64,000 bases of DNA from Craterostigma plantagineum. Taxonomy: Eukaryota > Streptophyta > Magnoliopsida > Lamiales > Linderniaceae. Both the position numbers and the translations under genes were made by a program. Positions within the stretch are counted from its first letter, which is position 1. Every line of letters starts with the position of its first letter. Location of the stretch: NCBI GenBank assembly GCA_027422505.1, contig JAPQWV010000415.1, forward strand, positions 248,001 through 312,000, in the 5' to 3' direction. The notes under the pieces were generated by a model. The model searched no databases, had not been told where the DNA came from, and saw only the letters and a list, made by a program, of their open reading frames with translations. Below are positions 1 through 11,812 of this stretch, piece by piece.

Positions 1-397
1 CAAGAATCACGAGTTAAGACAAGCAATGACTGTGTGACTCACTCAAGGATAGATCCGTAGAAAGAAAACAAAGAAGGCTAGAAATCTCACTCATATAAAA
101 TGACTTTGTGTCTGATGGAATCCACGAGAGAACTTTTAGATACAAGAATGCGACTTAAGATTGACAAAATTAAGCAATTATTCAGTCGCATGTCAGGGAA
201 ATTTATACGTGACTTAGATCGAGCATACTAAAGATATCGTCATTCCCCTAATATTATACTTATATGTAAAGTATTTTTAATTTTTATTGGATTTTATTTT
301 TAATATAGAGAAATATTTCACAAGATATATCATTTAAAGTATAGAAAACACATAGCATAGAACATGTGTAAGCACATAGGAGCACGTAAAGCATAGA
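1..397 (-). other. Post-pol non-coding region of element A
   Basis: There is no coding frame here. Reversed, the stretch aligns with 55920-56330 of element I: both carry the same run around aggggaatg, then acatgcgact, then tgcttgtctt. It is the start of the region between pol and the 3' end of a family-1 element. The rest lies off the left edge. Confidence 0.7.
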
Positions 398-894
398 TTA
401 CGGAAGATTCAACACGCCTAATTTTCCGACAAGGAATGAGAACCGTTTTTCATCCAAAGCGTTGGTGAAAATGTCAGCTATTTGATATTCCGTTTTCACG
501 AAGTACATGTTAATCTTGCATTTTTCTACGTGATCTTTTATAAAATGATATCTAATATCTATGTGTTTTGTGCGTGAGTGGTGAACGGGATTGCACGTAA
601 TCGCAATGGCACTTTGGCTATCGCTATAAATGGGTCTATTATTTAAATTGTACCCATAGTCACGAAGTTGAGTCCGCATCCATAGCATTTGCGAGCAACA
701 GCTGGCAGCCGCGACATATTCAACCTCGGCCGTTGATGTTGAGACGCAGATCTGTTCTTGGATGACCAGTAGACCAACTTTTCGCCTAGAAATTGAGTGC
801 CACCGGATGTGCTTTTCCTATCCATACGGCGACCTGCATAATCAGCGTCAGTATAGCCAATTAATTTAAAATTCGTGCCCTTAGGATACCACAA
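398..894 (-). pseudogene. Copia RNase H, element A
   Basis: Two overlapping minus-strand frames together give the C-terminal RNase H domain of a Copia polyprotein. The first (643-894) has the YTDADYAG and RKSTSGG motifs. The second (398-688) has the SDSQSAIAI block, the HHSRTKHIDIRYHFIKDHV block and the ADIFT end motif. RNase H removes RNA from the RNA/DNA hybrid during reverse transcription. A frameshift near 690-760 breaks the domain, and an expected K in the ADIFTK motif reads as N. It is the 3' end of the element A pol region. Confidence 0.85.
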
Positions 895-1046
895 TCCTAG
901 GGTAGAGGTGCCTTTGAGGTAGCGTAAGATTCGTTTAACCCGAGCATGTGGGATTCTTTAGGGTCGGCTTGAAAACAGGCACATAAGCAAGTAGCAAACA
1001 TGATATCCGGCCGGCTTGTGGTGAGATAGAGAAAATGCCAATGATG

Positions 1047-1876
1047 CTACGATATAGTGTGTGTCGACCGCTTTTTCTGTGGGATCGGCATCCAACTTGC
1101 AGCTAGGTGACATGAGAGTGCTGAGAGGCTTACTCTGATCTTGATGGAACTTCTTAGAATATCCTTGATGTATTTAGTCTGACTTATGAAGATGCCACCT
1201 TCGAGCTGCCTGACTTGGAGTCCGAAGAAGAATTGCATCTCTCCCATGTGACTCATTTCAAATTGCTCTTCATTAGATCTCCAAATCTCTTGCATAGCCG
1301 TGGATTTGGTGATCCGAAGATGATGTCGTCTACATAAACTTGGACGATCATCAAGTCCTTGTCTTGCCATTTTATGAAGTGGGTCGTATCGATCGTCCCT
1401 CGGATGAACCCTGATTTCACGAGGAAATCACTGAGGACATCACACCAAGCACATGGGCTTGTTTCTGTTCGTAGAGAGCTTTGCCCAATCGACAGACGTG
1501 ACAGGGGTGTTCTTGATTAACAAAACCTTGTGACTGAGATACGTAGACTTCCTCCTTTAAACACGCCGTTGAGGAAGGCGGTCTTAACATCCATTTGATA
1601 GACCTTGAAGTCTTTGTGATCCGCATATGCCAAGAAAAGGTGGATGGCTTTGATTCGGGCAACAGGAGTATAGGTTTCATCGTAGTCGATGCCTTCCTGT
1701 TGATTGTATCCCTTCACAACCAGCCTTGCTTTGTTCCGAATCACTTCCCCATCTTCATTCTTTTTATTCTTAAATACCCATTTCGTTCCGATGATGGTTT
1801 TCCCATGCGAACGGGGTACTAAAGCCCATACTTGAAGACGCTCGAATTGGTTGATCGCATCATGCATAGCTATCAC
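1047..1876 (-). pseudogene. Copia reverse transcriptase, element A
   Basis: Frame 1517-1876 carries the N-terminal RT block: [34 protein letters not shown] and [12 protein letters not shown]. The last of these holds the first catalytic aspartate. Frames 1417-1680 and 1047-1370 cover the palm and thumb, including the MGEMQFFFGLQV block. The DNA that would encode the YVDD box lies near 1320 but falls in a shifted frame. At least three frameshifts separate the parts. The product would copy element RNA into DNA inside virus-like particles. This copy is not functional. Confidence 0.85.
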
Positions 1877-2412
1877 CCAATCCGGGTCTTTAAGCGCGTC
1901 TGCTACCTTGGTTGGCTCATTTTAAGAAGCATCTGAAGAGACTATGCTGATGTCTTGTCCTTACTCCGCTAGAAAGATCACCAATAATCTGATCAACCGG
2001 ATGTGCTCGAGTCCACTTTCGCTTATGTGGCAGAGCTGACGTAGATGCGTCAGGGATTTGTGGACCGAGATAACCAAGAATTCAGGTTGTTCATTAGGTT
2101 GAGGTAAGTCTATTTCTTCATTAAGATTGCGCGATTCTGACGAGACTTCCTCATTGACTATGATGGGTTTTCAGTGATCTGTGGTATTTTTGAGTCGGGT
2201 GACGTGCGGACATTTGAAGAGCTTGGGACATCGACCTCGTCGAGTGGGGGTTCCACTAAAGGTGTATCGTTAATAGTCTCTGTCCGATATACGGGCTCAA
2301 AGAGAGAGTCCAAGTCCTCCAACGCAAGTCTCAGAGCTTCTTCTGACGTTGAGTCCTTATTTGTTACCATCTCTTGTTGGTTTTTTGCCAACACACAGTG
2401 TATACGATGTTC
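1877..2412 (-). pseudogene. Integrase-RT linker of element A
   Basis: The frame at 2158-2394 encodes an acidic, serine-rich linker (TSEEALRLALEDLDSLFEP, then DEVDVPSSSN). The same linker sits between integrase and RT in B (37066-37281) and I (53600-53800). No catalytic motif is present. The stretch 1877-2157 is linker DNA broken by stops. Confidence 0.65.
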
Positions 2413-3344
2413 TCAACTATTGTATTCAGAAGCCATCTGATAAGGTGCGGGTCCTGAACTGAGGTGTGCAGGAGCCATTTCTGCCACTTCGTGGAAAGTA
2501 ACATTATAGCTTTCTTTGATTGAGCGGTTGGACTTGATGTATACTCGGTACGCCTTTGAAGTTGACGAATACCCAACAAATGTCGCTTCGAATGCTTTAG
2601 GGTCGAACTTAGCACGTTGCTCTCTGTCGTTCGCCACAAAGAACTTGCACCCAAAGACTTTGAAGAAGGAAATATTGAGTACTCTCCTGTTGATTATTTC
2701 GTACGGAGTCTTATCGAAGCGCTTGTGAACCACCGTCCTGTTCTGAGTGAAGCAGGCGGTATTTACTGCTGCAGCCCAAAGGAAGTGTGGGAGGCAAGAA
2801 TGAATCAGCATCATACATGCGGCTTCCATTATCGTTCCATCTACCTTTAAACGACACCATTCTGTTGAGGCGTCTTTGCGGCTAAGAATTGCTGACTAAT
2901 CCCATGATTCTAATAAAACTCACTGAGGTATTTGTTCTTAAACTCAGTGCCATTATCCGTTCTGATTACTTGAATTGTTTGTTGCGGCAAATTCTGAGTA
3001 AGCGTTCAAAAAATTAATTATCAAGTCCCCTGTCTCATACTTAGTTGGAGGAACTTCGTCCACGTGTAGCGAGAGTAGTCATCAACTATAACTAGCACGT
3101 ACTTGCGCTCACTAATACTCTGTGTCTGCATGGGTCCACAGAGGTCCATATGTAGTAATTCCAAGGGACGTGAAGTAGAGGCAACTAGTTTGATGTGATG
3201 AGAAGCTCGCTTCATTTTTCCCAGTTGACATGCCGAACATTGATGCTCTTTTTGTAGAATAATGGTTGGTAGACCGTGAACCAACTTTTGGTTGATAGTC
3301 GTTGAAGAGCTTTGATGTTCAGATGAGACATACGTTGATGCCAT
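2413..3344 (-). pseudogene. Copia integrase, element A
   Basis: Frame 3021-3344 has the zinc-binding C..C pair (CSACQLGKM) and the first catalytic block (HMDLCGPM, then VIVDDYSRYTW). Frame 2413-2829 holds the C-terminal part: a block beginning MEAACMMLI, then the KTPYEIINRRVLNISFFKVFGCKFFVANDREQRAKFDPKAFEATFVGYS region. The middle (2830-3020), which should carry the second aspartate and the glutamate, is out of frame. Integrase inserts the new DNA copy into the chromosome. The same domain is more complete in element I (52640-53362). Confidence 0.85.
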
Positions 3345-3781
3345 AAGCTATTCCTCTGAATTGTAGTTTGGGAGATGAGGCAAACAGCAGTTGTAGTCCG
3401 CACGGACGTCAGATTGATTGTGTAAAGATTAGATTTCCGAAGTCCTTGGAGGAGTTCTGTGTTCTGACTATCGAATATTCTGCACCGGTCAGCATGAAAG
3501 ACCACCTGGAATCCTTTGTCACAGAATTGGCCTATGTTGAACAGGTTATGGTGGAGACCTTCGACGTAAGAGACATCCTTGATTGTCAGATTTTCTAGAA
3601 TGATGTCCCCAAGTCCTAGAATGGGGGCTGAGTCGTTCTCGAATCTGAATTTTCCATTCAGTCGGTCTTTGTAGTTTCTCAGCAGCTCTTGTATTCTCGT
3701 CATGTGTGTGGAGCAACCAGAGTCAAGGTACCACACATGATGAATATGCAAAAACAAATTTAAAGAGCTATAGGTAGCCAC
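3212..3781 (-). pseudogene. Copia aspartic protease and pre-integrase domain, element A
   Basis: The 189-residue frame has the protease active site DSGCSTHMT at about residues 21-29, followed by the FRFENDSAPILGLGDIILENLTIKDVSYVEGL block and then the pre-integrase motif LWHQRMSHLN. The protease cuts the Gag-Pol polyprotein. The catalytic DSG is intact. The frame breaks at the zinc-binding end, so the protease is not joined to an intact integrase. It is a fragment within a dead element. Confidence 0.82.
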
Positions 3782-3961
3782 TTATAAATGGGTCCTCTCT
3801 GATTAGCAGATTTTATCTTTGGTTCGGATATGGTTCCTAAACTAGTGTTAGTTTGGAGCTTTAACAACCCAAGTTACTCGCGAAGGAGTTGAGTTGGATT
3901 TGCCCTATGTAGACGGCATAACCTTTTTGGCTTTCATCTTTTTAGGCGGTGATTTAGGAAC

Positions 3962-5556
3962 CTATTTGGGTTGAACCTTGCAGGGAAAATTAATTTCAGC
4001 TCGGACAAATGCTTTAGTAGGCTTGAGCGTGGCAAAGATCTTTTCATTGGATAGTATCCTAAGGTGCTTTGGTGATTCGATCTTAACATGATACCTTAGA
4101 TGAGAACCAGCATGAATAGCGCCATATGCGTTCTTCATGGCAGGATCTTGTTTCCTGCGGGTCTTCCTAGAGGCTTTTGTCTTAGAATGATTAGTTTTCA
4201 TTGCCGAAGTAGAGCCGGTTTCAAAACTTGTGCTTCTAAAGGTGGTAGGCTGAAGAGAACATGTAGAAGCAATTATTTGAACAGAAGAAACAGCTCTTTT
4301 ATTTATACGAGTGTCTTTTATTAGTACAGAAGGAGATATTTTCTTAACTATATTCAAATCTACCAGCTCCTTCTCTATTTTTAATCTAGACACTCCCGCC
4401 ATCGACTCTAACGCTCGCTCTACGCTCCCTGTAGATGTAAGCAAAACAGGATTAGATTTAGAATATTTTAACGTACTTATTTTTAAGATCTTTTGAAGGC
4501 GTTTTTCTTTCTTCAATATTTTCAGAATGATATTTTCAGTTGAGGGAGATGCGTGAGAAATAGCTTGTGGGATTGAGGAAGCTTTGAGATTTTTCATATC
4601 TTTTAGGAATTTTTTCTTTTCAGCTTCAATATTCTCCCTTTCTTTTTCTAAAGAAACTCTTAACACTTCTATTTTCCTAACAATAGGGGGTACATAGGGA
4701 GAATTTTCAGAATTATGAATTTGAGCTTTCGTAATTTTCGAATGATCTTCAGGAATTTGAACTGATTCAAGGCTCCAACCCTTGGGAAGATTCCAAGTGT
4801 TGTTGCTTTGATTCAGCTCGTCATAGCAAAGGGAAATTTCAGCCTTGGTTTTAGCTTTTCTCTTGGCTTCTTCTATTTCATAAGTTTCCTTTTTTCCCCG
4901 TGGAAGCCATGAGAGAGGTTAGTCCGACACCCATGTATTTGACATCGTATAGTTGTTTACAATCAACTTTCTTCAAATGACATGGATTTTCAAAACCTAA
5001 GCCATACTTGTAATCGTAAAACTCCAAGTCCTTGGGCTGATTCAAAAATATAGTCTGTTCCGATTGTGCCTTCTTTACTATAAGATCTTCTAATTTTTTT
5101 ATTTTAGCGTATAACTTCTTACGCTCTTCTCATAATAGAGCAAAATTATTTTCAACCGTCACTTTGGCGGCTTCACAGGCATCTAGATTTTTCCTAAGTT
5201 CACAAACCATAGTATTAGATCTATCTAATTCGGTTTCTATGTTGGTGATCATAGTAGTCGCTTCCGTTAACCTACAATTTAGGTTAGCTTTCTCATTGAG
5301 ATGTGTAACTAGGCAATTGTAGTTATTTTCTAGCCTGTGTTCTAATTCTTTAGATCATGCTGCTCTTTTTGAGGTTTGTAGTCTCTCTAGAATGTAGGCT
5401 ATTAGAAAGTTCTTCTATTTTCGCACTAGAGCTCGTAATTTCTGATTCGAGACTAGTAATTTTCACTTGAGATTTGACTAGTTTCTTTTCTACTTCCTTT
5501 ACGCTTTCCTGCTCACATTTCATAATAATGTATGCTAATTGATACGATTCTAACAT
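3962..5556 (-). pseudogene. Coiled-coil/basic linker between gag and protease, element A
   Basis: Frames 5350-5556 and 3962-4666 encode Lys/Glu/Ser-rich protein with heptad-like stretches, for example EKKLVKSQVKITSLESEITS and LRVSLEKERENIEAEKKKF, then a basic tail. The equivalent regions in B (38641-40267) and I (50340-52160) keep the same order and the shared block FYDYKFGLGFENP. A long coiled coil between gag and protease is a feature of this family. I assign no catalytic role; it may help particle assembly. Multiple frameshifts break it. Confidence 0.65.
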
Positions 5557-5805
5557 GTTCCATAATATGGAAGGAGAAAATACATCCTCAGAAGGTTAGG
5601 ATGCTTGGTCTTCGTCCGTCTGTTCTGAGGTTTCGGCGTCTGAATGCTCGTCCAGGCGGGCCATTAAGGCTACTCCTCTTCTGAGCTAGACGTGTCCTCG
5701 AGCCAGTGGTCTTGTTCTGCCATTAAAGCTACTCCTGCTTTCTTTTGCTTCGTGAGTTGAAGCTTCTTGGAGTAGTAGTTAGCATCTCTCTTATTTGGAA
5801 GTGTG

Positions 5806-6833
5806 CATTCTCTAGCAAAATGACCAGGTTTCATGCAGTTAAAGCACTTGGTAGGTTCTTTAGAGACTTTGACTTCGGAGGTCTCAGGTGTATGTTCTTT
5901 ATTCCTTGAGCTTGAGGCCCAAGTCGATTGGCTGATGATGAGGACTTCTTTTTGAAGTATCCTTTGCTCATCATCTTTCCAATTAACGCCGACTTCTTTC
6001 CCAGCGCTTTCATGTTAGGCTCCATGTCTGAATCTGTTTCATCTTCAGACTCTGAGGGAGTAGGAGGCTTGATCTTCTTTTCTTTTTGTGTTTTTGAGCT
6101 TCTCTTCTCTGAGACTAGGGCAACTGAGTCGTCGATAAGTTCGCCCTTCTGCTCCTTCTGAATCTCGCTAACATCTTCCTCGTGCTGTGCGAGATTGTCG
6201 TACATGGCATGGATATCCAGCTCCTCAAGGTCTTTATTTTGTCGAATTTGAGGGGATATCTTCTTCCATTCGGATGACAGAGAGGAAAGAAATCGGATGT
6301 TGGTATGTTCGTCTTCGTGATTTCAATCTTCCTCATCTCATTTAGGAGAGTGAGATATCTTTGGTAAAAATAATGTAAGCTTTCCTCGGATTTAGCTCGG
6401 AAGGAATCATAGGCTGTTAGAATGTTTGCCTTTTTGGCCTTGATGCCGACTTCTGTTCGTTGAATCATGTTATGCAGCTCATCCAACATTCCCTTGCTGT
6501 TGGGATGTTGTCTATCTGTCGATAGATGTTGTTTGGGATGCCTTGCATTAAGGTGTTATAGGCTATAGTATCAGCCTTTGCTCTCACTCTTTCCTTTGCG
6601 GTGTACTCTCTAGGCTCTTTAAGTCGTCTAGATGCAGGGATCGGAGGGTTAGCTGAGTTGTCACCAGGCACATTTACCCAGAACTGAGCTGGGCCTTGCT
6701 CAAGTGAACTGAGAAGGTCATCTGCTTGATCTTTTAGCTCAATAAAATTTAGAAATCGGCTTCTCCACACTGTATATTCGCCTCTTTTTAGGATCGGGGG
6801 ACGGTTGTCATTTCCAAGTGAATAGGCATCCAT
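5806..6833 (-). pseudogene. Copia gag with CCHC zinc knuckle, element A
   Basis: The start at 6833 gives MDAYSLGNDNRPPILKRGEY, and the gag domain continues through the GPAQFWVNVPGD and KADTIAYNTLMQGIP blocks. Frames 6115-6489 and 5831-6205 carry the rest: KAKKANILTAYDSFRAKSEESL, the YDNLAQHEEDVSEIQKEQ block and an acidic serine stretch. A CFNC-x4-H-x4-C zinc knuckle is encoded at about 5806-5848 in a third frame. Gag forms the particle and the knuckle binds RNA. At least two frameshifts make it non-functional. The start is supported by the matching ATG in element I at 49134. Confidence 0.82.
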
Positions 6834-6839
6834 CTTTGT

Positions 6840-7654
6840 TTGTCGGGTTGATTAGGATCTTCATTGATTGTTTTGATAGTATGGGCTGATGTTTTGTGCT
6901 TCACAAGTAGCAAATTAGTTAGTAGCGTTTGATTCTAAAGCAGTCGAGAATTATTTTCGATTCAATCTTCAGAGTTTGATCGAAAATAATTATGTCGAAA
7001 TAAAATGTATTGACTACTGTTCTCGTGCGAGAAATTTTTGTCAGTGAAAAATTTTACGAGCGAAAATTATGTTTGAAATCTTTCGGTCGAGAAAAATCTC
7101 TTAATCGTGAATTTATTTCAATCGCAAAGAAACGGTACGTTTGGTAAGGTTCTCGCTCAGTCAAAATAAATTCGTTGACCGAAAAAGTTTCTCGGACGCA
7201 AATGGTTTTCGCTTAGTCAAACTTAGAAAGTCTGACCGAAAAGAGTTTTTCCATGGAAAGTTTTACGCGCACAGAGGTCAAAATTGGTCTTCGTCAAAAA
7301 CGTTTTTTCCTTAGTAATGCTCGAGAAATTTTTCAACTGAAGTCGTTCTTGATAAAGACGACTTTAAGTCTGCAATGTATTCTGATCGAGAAAACTTTTC
7401 GCGCAGAGTTTTCAATCGAGAAATTAATCTGATCGAAGAACCTAGCGAGAAAAATTGAGAACTGAAAGAAAAATCACAAATAAAATTAATACTGATTCAA
7501 GCAAAAACGATGAACTCTGAAATTACAGGTAATTGCTCGTAACCAGATATGGAATGCGCACGAACACACGATTAAACCAATTATGAAGCAAAACATGTCG
7601 AATTTGATCATAATCAGCATGTGTTCTAAACAAATTTAGCGTGAACAGTGAGAT
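6840..7654 (-). promoter_or_regulatory. 5' leader of element A with CTCGATCG-type motifs
   Basis: No ORF is present. Reversed, this matches the 5' leader of element I at about 48330-49130, for example the shared run tttgcttcata. It is rich in short units such as ctcgagaaa, gatcgaaaa and gcgagaaa. It ends abruptly at 7654 where the C LTR begins, so the PBS and 5' LTR are lost. Confidence 0.65.
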
Positions 7655-7900
7655 GTGCCCTCGGAATGCCATTCGAGGATGTAATGAATAGGGCATGCAT
7701 TTAATAATCGATGTATTATTCGCTATGCATTTGAATAATGTATTGTTATATGTATTAATGGAATTTACATTCTATTATTTATTCTTCTAAAGGTATATTA
7801 TTATTTACCTATCAAGTCTTACTAGGCATCCGGTGAGACGGTAAATAAATAAATCCCATATATCGTGAATTTAGTCACCGATTCTCATGGGATGAGAGAG
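7655..7900 (+). repeat. Left LTR of C, first part
   Basis: The start TGTGCCC matches the right LTR at 23706, and the two copies align closely up to the insertion point of D at 7900. It resumes at 19609. The last five bases, gagag (7896-7900), are duplicated at 19604-19608. Confidence 0.85.
7896..7900. other. Target-site duplication of D (gagag; second copy 19604-19608)
   Basis: The five bases gagag stand on both sides of D. The unbroken right LTR of C has gagag once at the same place (about 23945). This fixes the ends of D. Confidence 0.85.
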
Positions 7901-8368
7901 TGTAACGACCCTCACTTTCTAATAAATATTTTGGCGGATTTTTGCAACGTAAGTCGCGGAAGTCCCGTCTAATTAAAAACCTTTTATTTAAAAAAAAACG
8001 TAACATATTACAAGCACACACATGATTCGCACACTAGTCCATTATTTTTTTATTTTACAAAGATTATAAGTCTGACACACGACAAACCCTAAATGTCACT
8101 CCACAGGTCGCATCCATGTACCGCCCTGCCCTCAAAGTCCGTGGAGTCACCGCCATCAGCCCACCTAGTCGCGACGCGTATCAGCGCCGGACTCGTATGT
8201 ACCTACAACACGTAAATTGAGCTCCTTGCCCAGTAGATGAAACATGCATGTATGCAATGTGCGCTCAACCCCATTCCCAAATACCTCACCAATGCACGCT
8301 CGACTCAACTCTACTCATCTCAACACTAACACCTCTCAACACCCCACTACTCGACACTAAGTACATTT

Positions 8369-8547
8369 CCAATATCCCACTCAGGTCTCGTTAGAATGGG
8401 TTCCCACTCATGTCACGTTAGAATGAAATATCCCACTCAGGTCTCGTTAGAGCGGGTGGCTACTCAGGTCTCGTTAGAGTCGCATATCCCGCTCAGGTCT
8501 CGTTACAGCGGGTAAGCTACTCAAGTCTCGTTGGAGTTGCCATATAC
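8369..8547. repeat. Six tandem 28-bp units in the left LTR of D
   Basis: Units of 27-30 bp built on CCCRCTCAGGTCTCGTTAG follow one another without spacers. Half end in an agcgggt-type tail and half in an agtcgcata-type tail, so two subtypes alternate. The array recurs at 11640-11812. Confidence 0.8.
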
Positions 8548-9843
8548 TCGAAATGTCCTATAAAGTCGCAACCCAACCCATCACTCGACACCTCAAACGC
8601 TCGGGCGGCCAGCTCAGGTCACGTTACCCGATTTCCCCTCTACCCAACGTAATAACCTACACCTGCCATCGACGTCCCAAACGTTGCCATTCTGCACGGT
8701 ACTCGACTCCCTCGCACTGACGTGGTATGCAAGTGCAATGCAAGTCACATATATACATAATAACACGCAGAATATTTAATACATATAAATCACAGAAATC
8801 ACTAAACCGCATAATCATATAAGCACATAAGTATCACATATAAGTCACACAATCGTTTACGTGTCGTATGTGAGTTTCACCTACCGGTCCTCCTGATATA
8901 ATTAGTCAAGAAATCTGTCCAATTCTCTACGCTTCGAACCTTTGAGCATGAAAATATTACCACATAAGTATACATACTAAGTCACGTAAATCTTGAATTT
9001 CTCAAACCCTCCAAAACCCTAGAAACAGTACAAACCCTAAAATTCCGAAATCCTTAAATCTCGAGAAATAACTAAGTACCAAAATACTTTTGAGATTCAC
9101 ACGTGCTTAGCATTATAATTTATTTTGAAGTCTAAAACCTATACAAGCCGAAAACTTAGTATCGTCACTTCCTAGAGAATTCCAAAAATCTAGAATACCT
9201 ACAAGTTCTTTCCTACCGAAAACTACTCTGCCTAAAAACTAATCATACACTCTATAATCGATCAAACCCAAAATTATATTACACTTATTACCTTTAAATG
9301 TATCATACTAGTTCTACTATCGAAATTATACCTTCATGAATACCAATATGCACTATCGAAACTGTTAAGATCTGGTATTTTAATTCTAACACTTAAGATC
9401 ACAAGACTTCATACAAACATTTGCCATAAACATATATTGATATCACACAAATAACAATCACTCAAGGCACGAAACTTCACATGATTTTCACCTTAAACAT
9501 GTATAAAATCATACTAATTATCTTAAGCACTCAATAGTCACATAAAACACCTTTCCAAAATAACAGAACCTAGTTTACGTAAAATCACATAAGCACTTTG
9601 AAACCTTCGCAGAAATAATTCTATTCATACAAGGCATTAAACTACATTATCCACCACAAAACATTGATTTACGTGTCGTGAATGAATATTGTCACTTACC
9701 TCACGTCCGAAAATCCGATTTGTTAAGATCTCTTAAGCTTGCCGAACTTTGTTCATTGATGAAATCTTCTCCTTTCTCTTCGTTAAAAACTCTCTATTCT
9801 TCCTTTTATTTCAGTTTGTGTATATCTTTCATAATATGATTTA

Positions 9844-9845
<2 letters not shown>

Positions 9846-9877
<32 letters not shown>
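9846..9877. repeat. (TA)n microsatellite
   Basis: A pure TA run in the left LTR of D. The same position in the right LTR is where E inserted (target tatat at 13141). Confidence 0.85.
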
Positions 9878-9878
<1 letters not shown>

Positions 9879-10163
9879 TAGAATAAAATGTGGGAAGTGA
9901 CAAACAGGTAACGTATCCATTCTTCTTATGCTAACTCCATTCGTTTTGTACATTATTTTATTGGTTTCAATAATAATCTTTATCCCTTGGAAATAATACT
10001 ATACATGCTAATGGAATATATATTTGAACTTATGTGATTCACAAGTAGCTAAGGGAGGAATCTTAGCCCATGGAGTAAGTAAAGCTCGTCCCTAGTATAT
10101 ATTATTTTATTAATCCTTTCCAAGTTCCATTCTTATCCCTTAGCAATGCAATAATTGTACTTG

Positions 10164-10196
<33 letters not shown>

Positions 10197-10216
10197 ATAT
10201 ATAATATATAATATAT
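10164..10216. repeat. TA-rich microsatellite
   Basis: An imperfect (TA)n run follows ttgtacttga. The counterpart at about 18090-18112 is where the internal duplication in the right LTR of D joins. Confidence 0.8.
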
Positions 10217-10645
10217 ACATATATTACGTAACTTTCTACCAAAACTTTCTATCATATATAAGTTCTTGACCCTACCACTAAAACTTCTATAAACAATTTT
10301 ACTTTCCTTCTAATAACCTATCACATCCCACGAAAACTTGATAGGTTTATTATATACATTTGAATGTAATCTTCGACCACTATATAAAGTGAATTGATAT
10401 TGAACACTTGGTTGTATTTATGTATATGTATATGACTGAAAACATTGGATCTCAATCCCCACGAGAGTTCTTATGCCCAACAGTTTATTTACTCAATTTT
10501 CATTCTATTCAATAATTTGAGTTCTTAGTACATTATTTCGATTAACCTCTCTCAGTAATTAATTTCCTAATTTAGATTCCTAAGTTAAATATTCATCCTA
10601 TTCAGTTTGACCTAAGACCCGTATCAAATTTTTACGGGTATTACA

Positions 10646-11168
10646 TTCTCATACCTTAAAAGAATTTCGTCCGCGAAATTTGCCGACTGGAATAACTCGG
10701 GATTTATACTCTTCCTATACTCTCATGGAGGTTCGGAATATTTTTTTTCGCAAGCCTCGTATTTGGTTATGCGATAGAATTTTCGTCTCTAACGAGGTAG
10801 GATTTATTCCCACCACACATACACTGCGCTATTTTCTTTGATTCTAAATGAGATAGGATATATTCCTACCTCTGCACGTAAATGGCCAACATATCCGAAT
10901 GTGTGGCTTGATTCTCCTAAGTATTAGAGATCTCGCTCATGCGTAGGGAACTTAGGTTCGTCCTACGACTTGAACTGCCTACATACTCCCTACGAGTTCT
11001 CGGCATTTCACTACTTATTTTCTACAATCACCGAAACATGTAATGCAAATCAACAATCAAATAGTCACGTCAAATTTTAAAACTTACAGGCGAGGCCGAA
11101 TCTCCAGGCTTTTGAGTGGCAGTACATGGATAGTCTACATAATCTATATCCTAAGCTCTGATACGACC
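10646..11168 (-). other. Internal region of D (non-coding)
   Basis: This 523-bp interior contains no retrotransposon protein motif in any frame. Two parts look like element F. The left edge (10646-10700) shares an ccttaa ... atttcg ... cgaaat ... aactcggg order with 27406-27470. The right edge shares acttaca ... ggccg ... cttttgagtg ... tggatagtct with 31879-31930. I infer descent from an F-like Gypsy element by loss of gag-pol. Confidence 0.7.
11154..11168 (-). other. Primer-binding site of D (initiator Met tRNA type)
   Basis: The minus strand reads GGTCGTATCAGAGCT, close to the common plant site TGGTATCAGAGC. It abuts the LTR start at 11169, as expected for first-strand priming. Confidence 0.7.
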
Positions 11169-11639
11169 TGTAACAACCCTCACTTTCTAATAAATATTTT
11201 GGCGGATTTTCGCAACGTAAGTCGCGGAAGACCCGTCTAATTATAAACCTTTTATTTAAAAAAACATAATATAGTACAAGCACACACATGATTCGCACAC
11301 TAGTCCATTATTTTTTATTTTACAAAGACTATAAGCCCGACACACGACAAACCCTAAATGTCGCTCCACAGGTCACATCCATGTACCGTCTTGCCCTCAA
11401 AAGTCCGTGGAGTCACCGCCATCAGCCAACTTAGTCGCGACGCGTATCAGCGGCAGACTCGTATGTACCTACAACACGTAAACTGAGCTCCTTGTCCAGT
11501 AGATGAAACATGCATGTATGCAATGTGTGCTCAACCCCATTTCCAAACACCTCACCAATGCACGCTCGACTCAACTCTACTCATCTCAACACTAACACCT
11601 CTCAACACCCCAAACTACTAGACACTAAGTACATTTTCA

Positions 11640-11812
11640 ATATCCCGCTCAGGTCTCGTTAGAATGGGTTCCCACTCATGTCACGTTAGAATGGAATATC
11701 CGACTCACGTCTCGTTAGAGCGGGTGGGTACTCAAGTCTCGTTAGAGTCGCATATCCCGCTCAGGTCTCGTTAGAGCGGGTAACTACTCAGGTCTCGTTA
11801 GAGCTGCCATAT
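11640..11812. repeat. Six tandem 28-bp units in the right LTR of D
   Basis: Same array as 8369-8547, with the same six-unit structure and alternating tails. Unit number is conserved between the LTRs, while single bases differ. Confidence 0.8.

Larger units (their letters stand above)
1..7654 (-). mobile_element. Element A: decayed Ty1/Copia retrotransposon, family 1
   Basis: Read on the minus strand from right to left, this stretch holds a 5' leader, gag, a long linker, protease, integrase, reverse transcriptase and RNase H. That is Copia order. Every coding part is broken by frameshifts and stops. The same family occurs as B (36027-40267) and I (47712-63659); the first 400 bases match the post-pol region of I at about 55920-56330 in reverse. 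The 3' LTR would lie left of the window. The 5' LTR is missing, because the leader is cut at 7654 by the start of the C LTR. Confidence 0.88.
7901..10645 (-). repeat. 3' LTR of D
   Basis: The 2745-bp repeat matches the right LTR of D across its length, apart from E and one duplication there. The tips TGTAA and TTACA form a 5-bp inverted repeat. It holds six 28-bp tandem units (8369-8547) and two TA-rich tracts. No ORF is convincing. On the minus strand its right end meets a weak purine run (aaggtatgagaa), the likely remnant of the polypurine tract. Confidence 0.83.

Noticed and set aside
8369..8547. CRISPR-like array
   Set aside because: The units touch each other without unique spacers and lie in a plant LTR; it is a plain tandem repeat.
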